NCBI GenBank assembly: GCA_029856615.1
Contig: JAHKLF010000074.1
Coordinates: 1 to 7,255 of the forward strand
Direction: 5' to 3'
From: Candidatus Njordarchaeota archaeon
GTDB taxonomy: Archaea > Asgardarchaeota > Njordarchaeia > Njordarchaeales > Njordarchaeaceae
DNA: 7,255 nt
Part shown: piece after piece, positions 1 through 5,770 of the stretch
Layout: every line of letters begins with the position of its first letter
Position numbering within the stretch: position 1 is the stretch's first letter
The notes under the pieces: model-generated
Databases searched by the model: none
Told to the model about the DNA's origin: nothing
What the model saw: only the letters and a program-made list of their open reading frames with translations
Position numbers and translations under genes: made by a program

Positions 1-494
1 ACGTTCTTGAACATTTTTCTCCTATTCTCCCATTCTCTGGGATTTGTATAGAAAATTTCTTTTATCCAGTCAATTGATCCTCTATCTATTTTTCTAAGCT
101 TTTCAACTTCCTCAGTTTGTTCCATTTTTTCAAGCTGATTTAACATTCCATGCAGATTTTCGATTATATCGTGTGCTTCCTTGATCCCCCGTATGATGGT
201 TGTTATATTCATAAGATCATTTTCGATTATTCTTACTAACTTGGTTCTCTCGTTGCTTTTCATCGTTAATGATTTTTTTAGAAGATCAATTATTTTCGGT
301 ATGGCTACCTTTACTGACATTTTCCTGCGAGTAATGCTTCTTATCTTATTTTCCTCTATTTCTACATCACTTATCTCAAAAATAGGTGCATCTCCTTGAT
401 CTAACCACCACCATCCCGTTGATTCTTGTCTTATAGTCTCCCTCAAAGCTTCTAGTTTAGCTATTGTATCCTTAATAATGTCTATTTGAGACAT
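1..494 (-). CDS. WWWL-motif helical protein, second paralog (3' end outside window)
   Basis: Last visible gene of the ESCRT-like operon. It starts at ATG 492-494 and reads open through 164 codons to the window edge, so its C-terminus is missing. The start is well supported: GGAGGT at 502-507 lies 7 bases upstream. The gene begins 13 bases after the stop of the 392-residue gene. I do not recognise the family. The protein opens with a helix (residues 1-24), then carries WWWLDQGDAPI (28-38), a short beta-like stretch rich in Ile, Val and Glu (39-56), and long charged helices to the end. The motif, its distance from the N-terminus and the Met-Ser start match the product of 3488-4081, which has WWWLEQGKAPI, so the two are paralogs. 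Three adjacent tryptophans suggest a membrane-interface or protein-binding surface (inference). No signal peptide or membrane segment is seen. Involvement in the ESCRT-like system rests on context only. Confidence 0.85.
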   Translation of the reverse strand, partial: MSQIDIIKDTIAKLEALRETIRQESTGWWWLDQGDAPIFEISDVEIEENKIRSITRRKMSVKVAIPKIIDLLKKSLTMKSNERTKLVRIIENDLMNITTIIRGIKEAHDIIENLHGMLNQLEKMEQTEEVEKLRKIDRGSIDWIKEIFYTNPREWENRRKMFKN

Positions 495-507
495 CAATCT
501 TACCTCC

Positions 508-1686
508 TCATACGTACTTTCTTAGTTCATTTGATGCTTCTTCCAGGTATCCACTAATCTTGGCTGCTTTTCGATCTTCTATTGATGCATCCTCATCTGG
601 TACCTTCTTCAGCAAGCTTTCAACTAGCTCTAGTTTCTTAATTATATTTTTGAATTTCTTTTCACTAGCTAGATTTGTAAGAATTCTCATTGCATTTCTT
701 ATTTCTATTAATATCTCCCTGTACGATCTTCTCGCTAGTGTCTTATTCATAGCAATATTTAATAATTCAATCAAAATGTCAAGTGTGTTTAAGCCTTCTA
801 ATTTTTGATCAATTATTTTACAGCTCTCTACATTATCTAAAATTATTTCTCTTAGGTCTCTGTAATATTTATGAACCATTATTGGATCTTTTCCTTTTAG
901 GTCAAAAATGATCTTTCCTCCCTCTAGTGATATTTTTCCATGTATCTCCCCGCTTGGAAAAACGAAATTTATCTCATATCCCCGAATAGTTTCCGATTGG
1001 GAGATCTGAGAAATCGGTAGTGCTTGTATTGCTTCTGCCAATTTTCTTACGACTTCTGATAAGATATCAACATGCTGGAATATAGCTCTTATAGTAGCTT
1101 CTGCTTGCGGTTTCAAGCTCGGGATTTTTTCAGTTTTTCCCATAATAGTAGTTTCCACCATCGGTATTAAACTTTTTATTTCTTCTAGTTTAGCCATTAA
1201 TTTATCAACCAATTGATCTTTTCCCATTTTGGCTTTTTGTTCGATTACACGTTCTAGCAAGTTTGATGCGTGCATTAATGTATTCAGAGCATCTTGACCG
1301 CTTGGAGCAAATTCAATTGATCTTCTATATGTTTCGGCTGCTCCTAAATAATTTCCGCTCATTTCCATTTGTTTTGCTCTTAAATTCATAATACTGAAGA
1401 TTTCTCTTTTGACTTCTTCTCTCTTATCTTCCTTAGAGACGCTATAGGCTATAAGCAACGCTTTTTCAATGTCCTTTATAACAAGCTCATATCCATACTT
1501 CGATGCATACTTTTTGAGTGCATCAGCAGCTTTCATGGCATACTTAAATGCTTGTTCATAATTTCCCGAAGATTTATAACACTCTGCTGCTTGAATATAG
1601 AGCAATGCTCCAGTCCAATAATCTCTAGAAAATAACGATGTCTTTTTGTCAGCTTCCTTTACATATTTTTTACAGGGATCTTTCAT
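508..1686 (-). CDS. TPR/MIT-like helical repeat protein with central beta segment, ESCRT-cluster associated
   Basis: A 392-residue protein, start ATG 1684-1686, with a GGTGA ribosome site at 1693-1697. It lies 13 bases after the ATPase stop. No named family is recognised. The N-terminal 130 residues look like TPR or MIT helical hairpins: residues 27-61 hold AAECYKSSGNYEQAFKYA, and residues 101-130 repeat the pattern with MEMSGNYLGAAETYRRSIEFAP, as in alpha-SNAP-type TPRs. Residues about 131-225 are helical and probably coiled coil, with a proline-containing break at KIPSLKP (187-193). Residues about 236-264 alternate hydrophobic and glycine residues (YEINFVFPSGEIHGKISLEG), suggesting a small beta sheet. 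The rest (270-392) is helical again. No signal peptide or membrane segment is seen. From its place between a Vps4-like ATPase and a WWWL protein, I infer an adaptor that recruits ESCRT-III-like subunits or cargo. The role is uncertain, but the gene is clearly real. Confidence 0.88.
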   Translation of the reverse strand: MKDPCKKYVKEADKKTSLFSRDYWTGALLYIQAAECYKSSGNYEQAFKYAMKAADALKKYASKYGYELVIKDIEKALLIAYSVSKEDKREEVKREIFSIMNLRAKQMEMSGNYLGAAETYRRSIEFAPSGQDALNTLMHASNLLERVIEQKAKMGKDQLVDKLMAKLEEIKSLIPMVETTIMGKTEKIPSLKPQAEATIRAIFQHVDILSEVVRKLAEAIQALPISQISQSETIRGYEINFVFPSGEIHGKISLEGGKIIFDLKGKDPIMVHKYYRDLREIILDNVESCKIIDQKLEGLNTLDILIELLNIAMNKTLARRSYREILIEIRNAMRILTNLASEKKFKNIIKKLELVESLLKKVPDEDASIEDRKAAKISGYLEEASNELRKYV

Positions 1687-1699
1687 TTTCTCTCACCAT

Positions 1700-2902
1700 T
1701 CAAAATGATGAATATTGTAGTCCCCATTGCTTATACTGTTCTAGCATCTTATGAGAAATACTCCTTGGAACTAGTCTTATTGCTTCTATAATTTCCTCCA
1801 TCTTCAGTGGTGATGTATCCCCAGATGTCCATCTTCTGAGCAAAATCTTCTTAGCTTCATTGCATATCTGGGCGATTCCCGATGAGCTATAGTAGCCTTC
1901 CTCATTTGGCTCTGTTAGATCCGCTAATTTCTCAAAATCCACATCCGGATCCAGCGGGACTTCCCTTAGATGAATCTTGAAAAGCTCCTTTCTCACCTCT
2001 CTATCTGGGGGACCCACATAAATTATCCTATCAATTCTACCAGGTCTCATTAATGCTGGTGAAATGTTCCATGGTTCATTTGTAGCAAAAACAACGATAA
2101 ATCCTTCACCCGATCTGATTCCGTCCATTTCTTGTAAGAATTGAGCTTCAACCCTCTTTGGAGCATCAGATGAGAAAGTTTGTAGGGGTAATACTTTGTC
2201 CACTTCATCCACAAAGACTATGCATGGGGCTAATTTTCTCGCACAATCGAATATTGATTTGACAATTTTTTCAGATTCGCCTACATATTTAGACATTATA
2301 CTTGCCGGATCTGCTATTATTATAGGGATATTAAATTCGCCTGCAGCTGCTTTTATTAGATATGTTTTCCCTGTTCCTGGAGGACCATACATTAGAATTC
2401 CTTTTAATGGATTTAACTTTAGTTTCTTCAATAGATCCGGATATTTTAATTGCCATTCTATACTCTCTCTAAGCTCTTTCTTCACGTCCTCAAAACCAGC
2501 AACATCAGAAAAATTTATCTCGGGGATCTCAGCAAGCATTATTTCTGGTTTACATTCCGGAGGTAGTTTTAATTTTCCCTTCACAATAGTTTTTGATTTT
2601 TCTTTACCTTTAGCTTTAGAACTGGTTTGTGCAAATTTTACCATAGTTGGGCGTGTTTGCACAGTTCCTTCATAAGTTCTCATTTTTTCTGCATATTCTT
2701 CAAGATTGTTTAGCATATCTACTATTTCTCTTTTAGCGCTATTCCATATCTGACGCATTAATTCATCTGACGCTCTTATTTCTAATATCTCTAGATTTTT
2801 AAGCGCTATTTGAAGGTATTTTCTAGCCTTTTCTATCTCACCTCTCTTTAAGGCTCTCTTAGCCATCTCCTTAAATGTTAATACTTCATTGTACAACGCC
2901 AA
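1700..2902 (-). CDS. MIT-AAA ATPase, Vps4/CdvC class
   Basis: Predicted ATPase that disassembles or remodels ESCRT-III filaments at membranes. Numbering is from TTG 2900-2902 (400 residues). Residues 1-75 form an MIT-like helical bundle (FKEMAKRALKRGEIEKARKYL), followed by a basic linker (about 85-115). The single AAA module has Walker A GPPGTGKT (173-180), pore loop KYVG (205-208), Walker B IVFVDEVD (228-235, catalytic Glu233), sensor-1 Asn275 and arginine fingers in MRPGRIDR (Arg286, Arg289). The end, MLEQYKQWG, matches the Vps4 C-terminal helix. The eukaryotic beta-domain insertion is absent. The usual GYSGADI segment reads YYSSSGI, a deviation. TTG 2902 is preferred because GAGGAGG (2912-2918) lies 9 bases upstream and the preceding gene stops at 2904. 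A GTG at 2920 would add 6 residues, overlap that gene and lack a good ribosome site. Canonical CdvC is the closest assignment, but no CdvA gene is nearby, so a non-division role is possible. Confidence 0.95.
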   Translation of the reverse strand: MALYNEVLTFKEMAKRALKRGEIEKARKYLQIALKNLEILEIRASDELMRQIWNSAKREIVDMLNNLEEYAEKMRTYEGTVQTRPTMVKFAQTSSKAKGKEKSKTIVKGKLKLPPECKPEIMLAEIPEINFSDVAGFEDVKKELRESIEWQLKYPDLLKKLKLNPLKGILMYGPPGTGKTYLIKAAAGEFNIPIIIADPASIMSKYVGESEKIVKSIFDCARKLAPCIVFVDEVDKVLPLQTFSSDAPKRVEAQFLQEMDGIRSGEGFIVVFATNEPWNISPALMRPGRIDRIIYVGPPDREVRKELFKIHLREVPLDPDVDFEKLADLTEPNEEGYYSSSGIAQICNEAKKILLRRWTSGDTSPLKMEEIIEAIRLVPRSISHKMLEQYKQWGLQYSSF

Positions 2903-2903
2903 G

Positions 2904-3485
2904 TTATTTCTCCTCCTCACTAGAGAATTTCCTCTTTATTTCATCGGAGAGAGAGTTGTATAGTTCGGGATCAGAAGCTTTTATTTCTTGTAAAAACTCG
3001 GCCCCAATGCTTTCTAGAACATCGGGAGCTATATGTTCAGCTGACCCCATTACTTCCTGCAATAATCCCTCAATGTTTTCGTTCATACCTTGAGCTATAT
3101 TAACCATTTGAGATTGTATATTAACCATCTGGTGAAGAGATAACCTTATATCGTTTAATGTATTCATTAGTTGTCTTAGAACTTCTCCCGCCTTACCCAA
3201 GCTTTTTTCACCTACTGCCTCTTTGATAGCATTACCAACCTCGCTCATCATCATAGCTGTTTGTAGGGATATGACAGAGGATTCAATAGCGGATAATAAA
3301 ACATCACTTGTCTTCCAACCTACTAATAGGGCTCCTGGAGGTGCTTTATTTCTCCTAAAATAGCTTTTTATTTTGGCTTCTAATCTCCTCTTATGTAGTG
3401 ATAAGTTAAATCTGACATCATCAAGCCTTTTAATTAATTCTTGAATTACTTCAGTGGGATCTTTCTTTTTAGAAAAAATCGGCAT
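2904..3485 (-). CDS. ESCRT-III (Snf7-fold) protein, CdvB-paralog-like
   Basis: A 193-residue protein starting at ATG 3483-3485, with GGAGGGGG (3493-3500) embedded in the end of the preceding gene. It follows that gene by only 2 bases. The layout is that of an ESCRT-III core: a short basic N-terminus (MPIFSKKK), a long basic helix 1 (10-45), a turn at KAPPG, helix 2 (51-92), then methionine- and glutamine-rich helices 3-4 (98-147, with NIEGLLQEVM) and an acidic C-terminal part. ESCRT-III proteins polymerise on membranes and are substrates of Vps4. There is no C-terminal winged helix for CdvA binding and no proline-rich MIM2. The last helix, DPELYNSLSDEIKRKF (172-187), resembles a MIM1-type MIT-binding helix, though with spacing one residue longer than the eukaryotic consensus (inference). 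The downstream neighbour is the MIT-AAA ATPase, which supports the assignment strongly. Similarity was judged by pattern, not by alignment. Confidence 0.85.
   Translation of the reverse strand: MPIFSKKKDPTEVIQELIKRLDDVRFNLSLHKRRLEAKIKSYFRRNKAPPGALLVGWKTSDVLLSAIESSVISLQTAMMMSEVGNAIKEAVGEKSLGKAGEVLRQLMNTLNDIRLSLHQMVNIQSQMVNIAQGMNENIEGLLQEVMGSAEHIAPDVLESIGAEFLQEIKASDPELYNSLSDEIKRKFSSEEEK
2912..2918 (-). promoter_or_regulatory. Shine-Dalgarno site choosing TTG 2902 of the ATPase
   Basis: Minus-strand GAGGAGG lies inside the last codons of the upstream ESCRT-III gene, 9 bases before TTG 2900-2902. If the GTG at 2920 were the start, this site would fall inside the gene and be unused. Confidence 0.7.
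3096..3128 (-). repeat. in-frame 21-base-offset direct repeat in the ESCRT-III gene
   Basis: TATATTAACCAT occurs at 3096-3107 and 3117-3128 on the plus strand. Within the gene this makes two consecutive heptads, QMVNIQS and QMVNIAQ (residues 119-132), in the methionine-rich helix 3 of the Snf7-like protein. Confidence 0.7.
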
Positions 3486-3487
3486 AC

Positions 3488-4081
3488 TTAAGCCCCCTCC
3501 ATCATTACTTCTTTTTCCTTAGATTTCTCCACCATAACTAGCCTTTTTTCTTCTTTTCTAATAATAAATTCTTCCATTTCCTTCTTAATTTGATTTAATT
3601 CTTTTATAAACTTATTAATTTCTAATGCCCAATTATCATCATCAATTAATAATGAATCTCTAATGCTATTAATGAGGGAAAATACTTTATTCCGTAGGGA
3701 TTCTGCTTCATCACTCATTTGACTTAATCTGGAAATAACATAATCGTGTTCTTTTAATATTTGATCAACTTCTATAATTCGAGTGAGTGCTTTTTGGATG
3801 CGAGAAAAGTCGTAATACAATCTTCTTAAAATTTTAAATTTATCCTCCTGAGGACATTTATCTAATTCTCTAAAATTATCCCTAATCTTTCGTAAAGCCG
3901 CAATAAGAGATAATTTTGGACTTTCATAGAGAGTCACTTCATTACCAGCCTTCTCAAAAATTGTTATTTTGATGATAGGCGCCTTGCCCTGCTCTAACCA
4001 CCACCAGTCGACAGCCTTATCTTTTACCCTATCGATAATAGTGTCTATGAGCTCTATAATTTCCTCACGCTCTGCAGACAC
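3488..4081 (-). CDS. WWWL-motif helical protein, first paralog
   Basis: About 197 residues, family not recognised. The start is chosen at GTG 4079-4081 because AGGTGAT (4086-4092), a 7-base match to the archaeal 16S 3' end, lies 4 bases upstream. It also makes the protein begin Met-Ser like its paralog. A GTG at 4090, directly abutting the previous stop, would add 3 residues. Visible layout: N-terminal helix (1-22), WWWLEQGKAPI (26-36), a short beta-like segment (37-56), then helical and coiled-coil sequence to the end (57-190), finishing in a Lys/Glu-rich tail. It shares the motif and layout with the product of 1-494; elsewhere the two have diverged widely. It sits between two ESCRT-III-like genes, with a 2-base gap to the downstream one, so co-expression and probably physical association are expected. 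No enzymatic motif, signal peptide or membrane span is visible. The function is unknown. Confidence 0.87.
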   Translation of the reverse strand: MSAEREEIIELIDTIIDRVKDKAVDWWWLEQGKAPIIKITIFEKAGNEVTLYESPKLSLIAALRKIRDNFRELDKCPQEDKFKILRRLYYDFSRIQKALTRIIEVDQILKEHDYVISRLSQMSDEAESLRNKVFSLINSIRDSLLIDDDNWALEINKFIKELNQIKKEMEEFIIRKEEKRLVMVEKSKEKEVMMEGA

Positions 4082-4085
4082 TATT

Positions 4086-4092
4086 ATCACCT
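4086..4092 (-). promoter_or_regulatory. Shine-Dalgarno site choosing GTG 4081
   Basis: Minus-strand AGGTGAT overlaps the TAG stop of the first operon gene and matches the 3' half of GGAGGTGATC. It lies 4 bases before GTG 4079-4081, arguing for that start rather than the GTG at 4090, which is itself part of the site. Confidence 0.65.
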
Positions 4093-4759
4093 ATTCTGAT
4101 CCATAACGTTCTATGAGCTCTCTAACCTCCTCTTCCTCGGCTTTAGCTTTCTCTTCTGCAACAATTTTCTCTTCCTTTGCTACTCCATATGTTTCCATTA
4201 GTCCAGAAACATCCGGCATGACTTCAGAAAGCGTTTCTTCATACTCCATTCTCATAGCATTTAATTCCTCAGCGAAACTAGTCATAACGCTTGTTATTCT
4301 TATTATAGAGGACCAAGCCTCGCTTGGCTCAACGCCACGTCTTATAGTATCAACGATAATATCCCTAATTTGTAGCATAGTTTCGATCGAGGCATCATCC
4401 ATTCTAATTTGCATATCTAGTTGCTTTGCACGCAGAATCTTTGGTCGTAACATTGGATCTTTTTTATTCGGATACATAGAAATCTCTTTTAAAAGACTCT
4501 TTATTGTACGTACCTTTTCCTCTCTCCATCCTTTTCTAATTGATACTTTCTCATCAAATAATTCATCTATCTGCCTGGCAAGGCGATCTCTCTCAATATC
4601 GGAGAGATTCACCACGGATTCCGCAATAGATCTCAGTAAGTCACGTAACTCGCTTGGAGATAGACTACCTCTCATATCTATTAGGTCTCTAATTGCGCGG
4701 ATTTTTTCAACCAGATCCTTAATACTCATTGTTTTTTTCTTTTTCCTTTTAAAAATCAA
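4091..4759 (-). CDS. divergent ESCRT-III / CdvB-like protein
   Basis: First gene of the operon, 222 residues. The start TTG 4757-4759 is supported by GGAGGT at 4769-4774, 9 bases upstream; an in-frame ATG at codon 11 lacks a ribosome site. The N-terminus is strongly basic (FKRKKKK), suiting a membrane-binding ESCRT-III helix. Residues 12-75 form an extra helical region. Residues 76-170 resemble the basic helix 1 / helix 2 hairpin and helix 3. Residues 173-188, EETLSEVMPDVSGLME, match the 'VMPEVS' type of signature that I recall from archaeal CdvB-family proteins. The tail (194-222) is a Glu/Lys/Ala-rich helix ending EEVRELIERYG, which could be an MIT-interacting helix. There is no proline-rich MIM2 or winged helix. 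I infer a second filament subunit working with the 193-residue Snf7-like protein and the ATPase. An alternative is an ESCRT-associated coiled-coil protein that only resembles ESCRT-III. The gene is certain; the family is moderately sure. Confidence 0.85.
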   Translation of the reverse strand: MIFKRKKKKTMSIKDLVEKIRAIRDLIDMRGSLSPSELRDLLRSIAESVVNLSDIERDRLARQIDELFDEKVSIRKGWREEKVRTIKSLLKEISMYPNKKDPMLRPKILRAKQLDMQIRMDDASIETMLQIRDIIVDTIRRGVEPSEAWSSIIRITSVMTSFAEELNAMRMEYEETLSEVMPDVSGLMETYGVAKEEKIVAEEKAKAEEEEVRELIERYGSE

Positions 4760-4768
4760 CGACGTGTT

Positions 4769-4774
4769 ACCTCC
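4769..4774 (-). promoter_or_regulatory. Shine-Dalgarno site fixing a TTG start
   Basis: Read on the minus strand this is GGAGGT, the core of the archaeal anti-SD complement, 9 bases before TTG 4757-4759. It is the reason for preferring the TTG over the in-frame ATG ten codons further in. Confidence 0.75.
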
Positions 4775-4830
4775 AAGATAAATTCTTATAAGAGTGACTT
4801 CACTATTATTCTACATTAATAATTATTATA

Positions 4831-4838
4831 TTATATAA
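4831..4838 (-). promoter_or_regulatory. TATA box of the ESCRT-like operon
   Basis: TTATATAA is preceded on the minus strand by the A-rich, BRE-like TCAAAAATCG (4839-4848). Transcription would begin about 25 bases downstream, near 4808-4812, giving a leader of about 50 bases that includes the GGAGGT site. The 224-base gap 4760-4983 has no gene; it is AT-rich and holds this promoter plus the 3' region of the membrane-protein gene. The assignment is from pattern only, and other AT-rich stretches nearby could serve instead. Confidence 0.5.
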
Positions 4839-4983
4839 CGATTTTTGATAATTTCTGAAAGATAATGATTCTTTTCATTGATTAATGCCCAGCAAGGATA
4901 CACTAGATATTCCTGAAAACCGTAAAAGTAGCTTTCCAGAAAAATAAATATTATTAATAATGGATTTAGTTTCTTATTTACCA

Positions 4984-5619
4984 TTATTTAGTCAAACGAC
5001 TGTAAAAGAATCCTGATAGTATAAATGAGACTGCGAATATGACTATTTGTATTATGAACGATGGAAATACGGATTGGTGAATCAAAACTTTAGATACTGC
5101 ATCGGCTGCCGACAATGCGGTTGTTGCTACCGAGATTGTTGTTATTCCCTCCTTGGGACGTATTTCTTCTACTATGGCAATTGGTAATATCGTACCTATA
5201 ATAGCTCCACTGAAATACGATGCTAATAGGATTTGTAATTCATTTAACGGAAGGATATTTATGTATATTAGCGGAAACAGCAACCATAGAATTGAGATAT
5301 ATGAAGCTACGGTGACAACTAAAAATGCTGTATGTACCCCTTTTCTTATCCAAAATAGCGAGAATACTAATTGAGCAATGCCTAAGAAGAAAGCGGATAT
5401 TATTATCTGTTGATATATAAATGATAATTCCTCCGAAATCAAGTTTGTGTAAATTATAAGTCCCATGATAATTGTCATTAAAAATGCTAATCCAAAACCT
5501 TGTAAAAGCACATTTCTTAGTTTGAGCTCTCTCTCATACCAGCTCATAAAACTTAATCTTATGAATGCAAAATTAATCCCCAGTGGTAGCAATAAGAGAG
5601 CAATATGGCTTAGTTCCAT
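4984..5619 (-). CDS. polytopic membrane protein of unknown function
   Basis: A 211-residue, very hydrophobic protein; ATG 5617-5619 with GAGGTG (5622-5627) close upstream. Six membrane spans can be read, at about residues 5-22, 38-58, 70-90, 96-121, 128-150 and 186-207. A less hydrophobic Ala/Thr/Ser-rich helix (158-180) precedes the last span. The loop after span 1 is charged (SWYERELKLR), and the C-terminus is short and basic (SRLTK). No transporter or enzyme motif is recognised. The gene stands alone: its own promoter lies in the gap upstream, and 224 bases separate its stop from the ESCRT-like operon, so it is probably a separate transcript. A membrane partner of the ESCRT-like system is conceivable only from proximity. 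No signs of frameshift or truncation are visible. Confidence 0.85.
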   Translation of the reverse strand: MELSHIALLLLPLGINFAFIRLSFMSWYERELKLRNVLLQGFGLAFLMTIIMGLIIYTNLISEELSFIYQQIIISAFFLGIAQLVFSLFWIRKGVHTAFLVVTVASYISILWLLFPLIYINILPLNELQILLASYFSGAIIGTILPIAIVEEIRPKEGITTISVATTALSAADAVSKVLIHQSVFPSFIIQIVIFAVSFILSGFFYSRLTK

Positions 5620-5668
5620 GGCACCTCACATCAATTTTTTGATTCAAATTCTGCTTATTTAATTTGCA

Positions 5669-5678
5669 ATTTAAATAT
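5669..5678 (-). promoter_or_regulatory. TATA-like promoter of the membrane-protein gene
   Basis: Minus-strand ATATTTAAAT fits the archaeal TATA consensus. A start about 25 bases downstream (near 5645-5650) would leave a leader of roughly 28 bases before ATG 5619. A second AT-rich element (TTAAATAA, about 5655-5662) is less well placed. Confidence 0.45.
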
Positions 5679-5699
5679 TGATTCGCTAAATTATTATGA

Positions 5700-5728
5700 G
5701 AATGCTTAATTCATTAGAATTAAGATTC
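5700..5728. other. 12-base-pair inverted repeat (stem-loop or operator)
   Basis: On the plus strand the left arm GAATGCTTAATTC (5700-5712) and right arm GAATTAAGATTC (5717-5728) pair over 12 base pairs with one bulged G and a four-base ATTA loop. It lies 43 bases past the dehydrogenase stop and just upstream of the membrane-gene TATA box. It could be a 3'-end structure of the dehydrogenase transcript or a dimeric regulator site for the next gene. No T-run follows directly on the minus strand, so a simple intrinsic terminator is less likely. Confidence 0.55.
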
Positions 5729-5770
5729 TAGCCTAAATTTGACATTTGAGTAACTGTTAAAAATTCTTTT

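Noticed and set aside
2196..2675. Plus-strand open frame of 159 codons inside the ATPase
   Set aside because: It lies opposite the Walker A/B region of an unmistakable AAA gene and encodes nothing recognisable.
1700..2902. ATPase as a proteasome-activating nucleotidase or p97/Cdc48
   Set aside because: It has one AAA module, an MIT-like N-terminus rather than a coiled-coil/OB or N-domain, and a Vps4-type C-terminal helix. The neighbours are ESCRT-III-like.
4091..4759. First operon gene as CdvA
   Set aside because: CdvA begins with a PRC-barrel-type beta domain. This protein is helical and basic from the start and carries a CdvB-like VMPDVS segment.
4113..4781. Long plus-strand open frame (222 codons) opposite the first operon gene
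   Set aside because: It is the antisense of a well-supported minus-strand gene with a proper ribosome site. Its Ser/Ile/Phe-rich composition is typical of the reverse frame of charged helical proteins.
4785..4792. CTTATAAG as an alternative TATA box for the ESCRT-like operon
   Set aside because: Transcription would begin about 25 bases further on, inside or past the GGAGGT ribosome site, making that strong site useless. The TTATATAA at 4831 fits better.
4921..4983. Intrinsic terminator after the membrane-protein gene
   Set aside because: The area is AT-rich, with a 12-base palindrome (ATTATTAATAAT, 4950-4961) and one T5 run on the minus strand. These are not distinguishable from background in such sequence.
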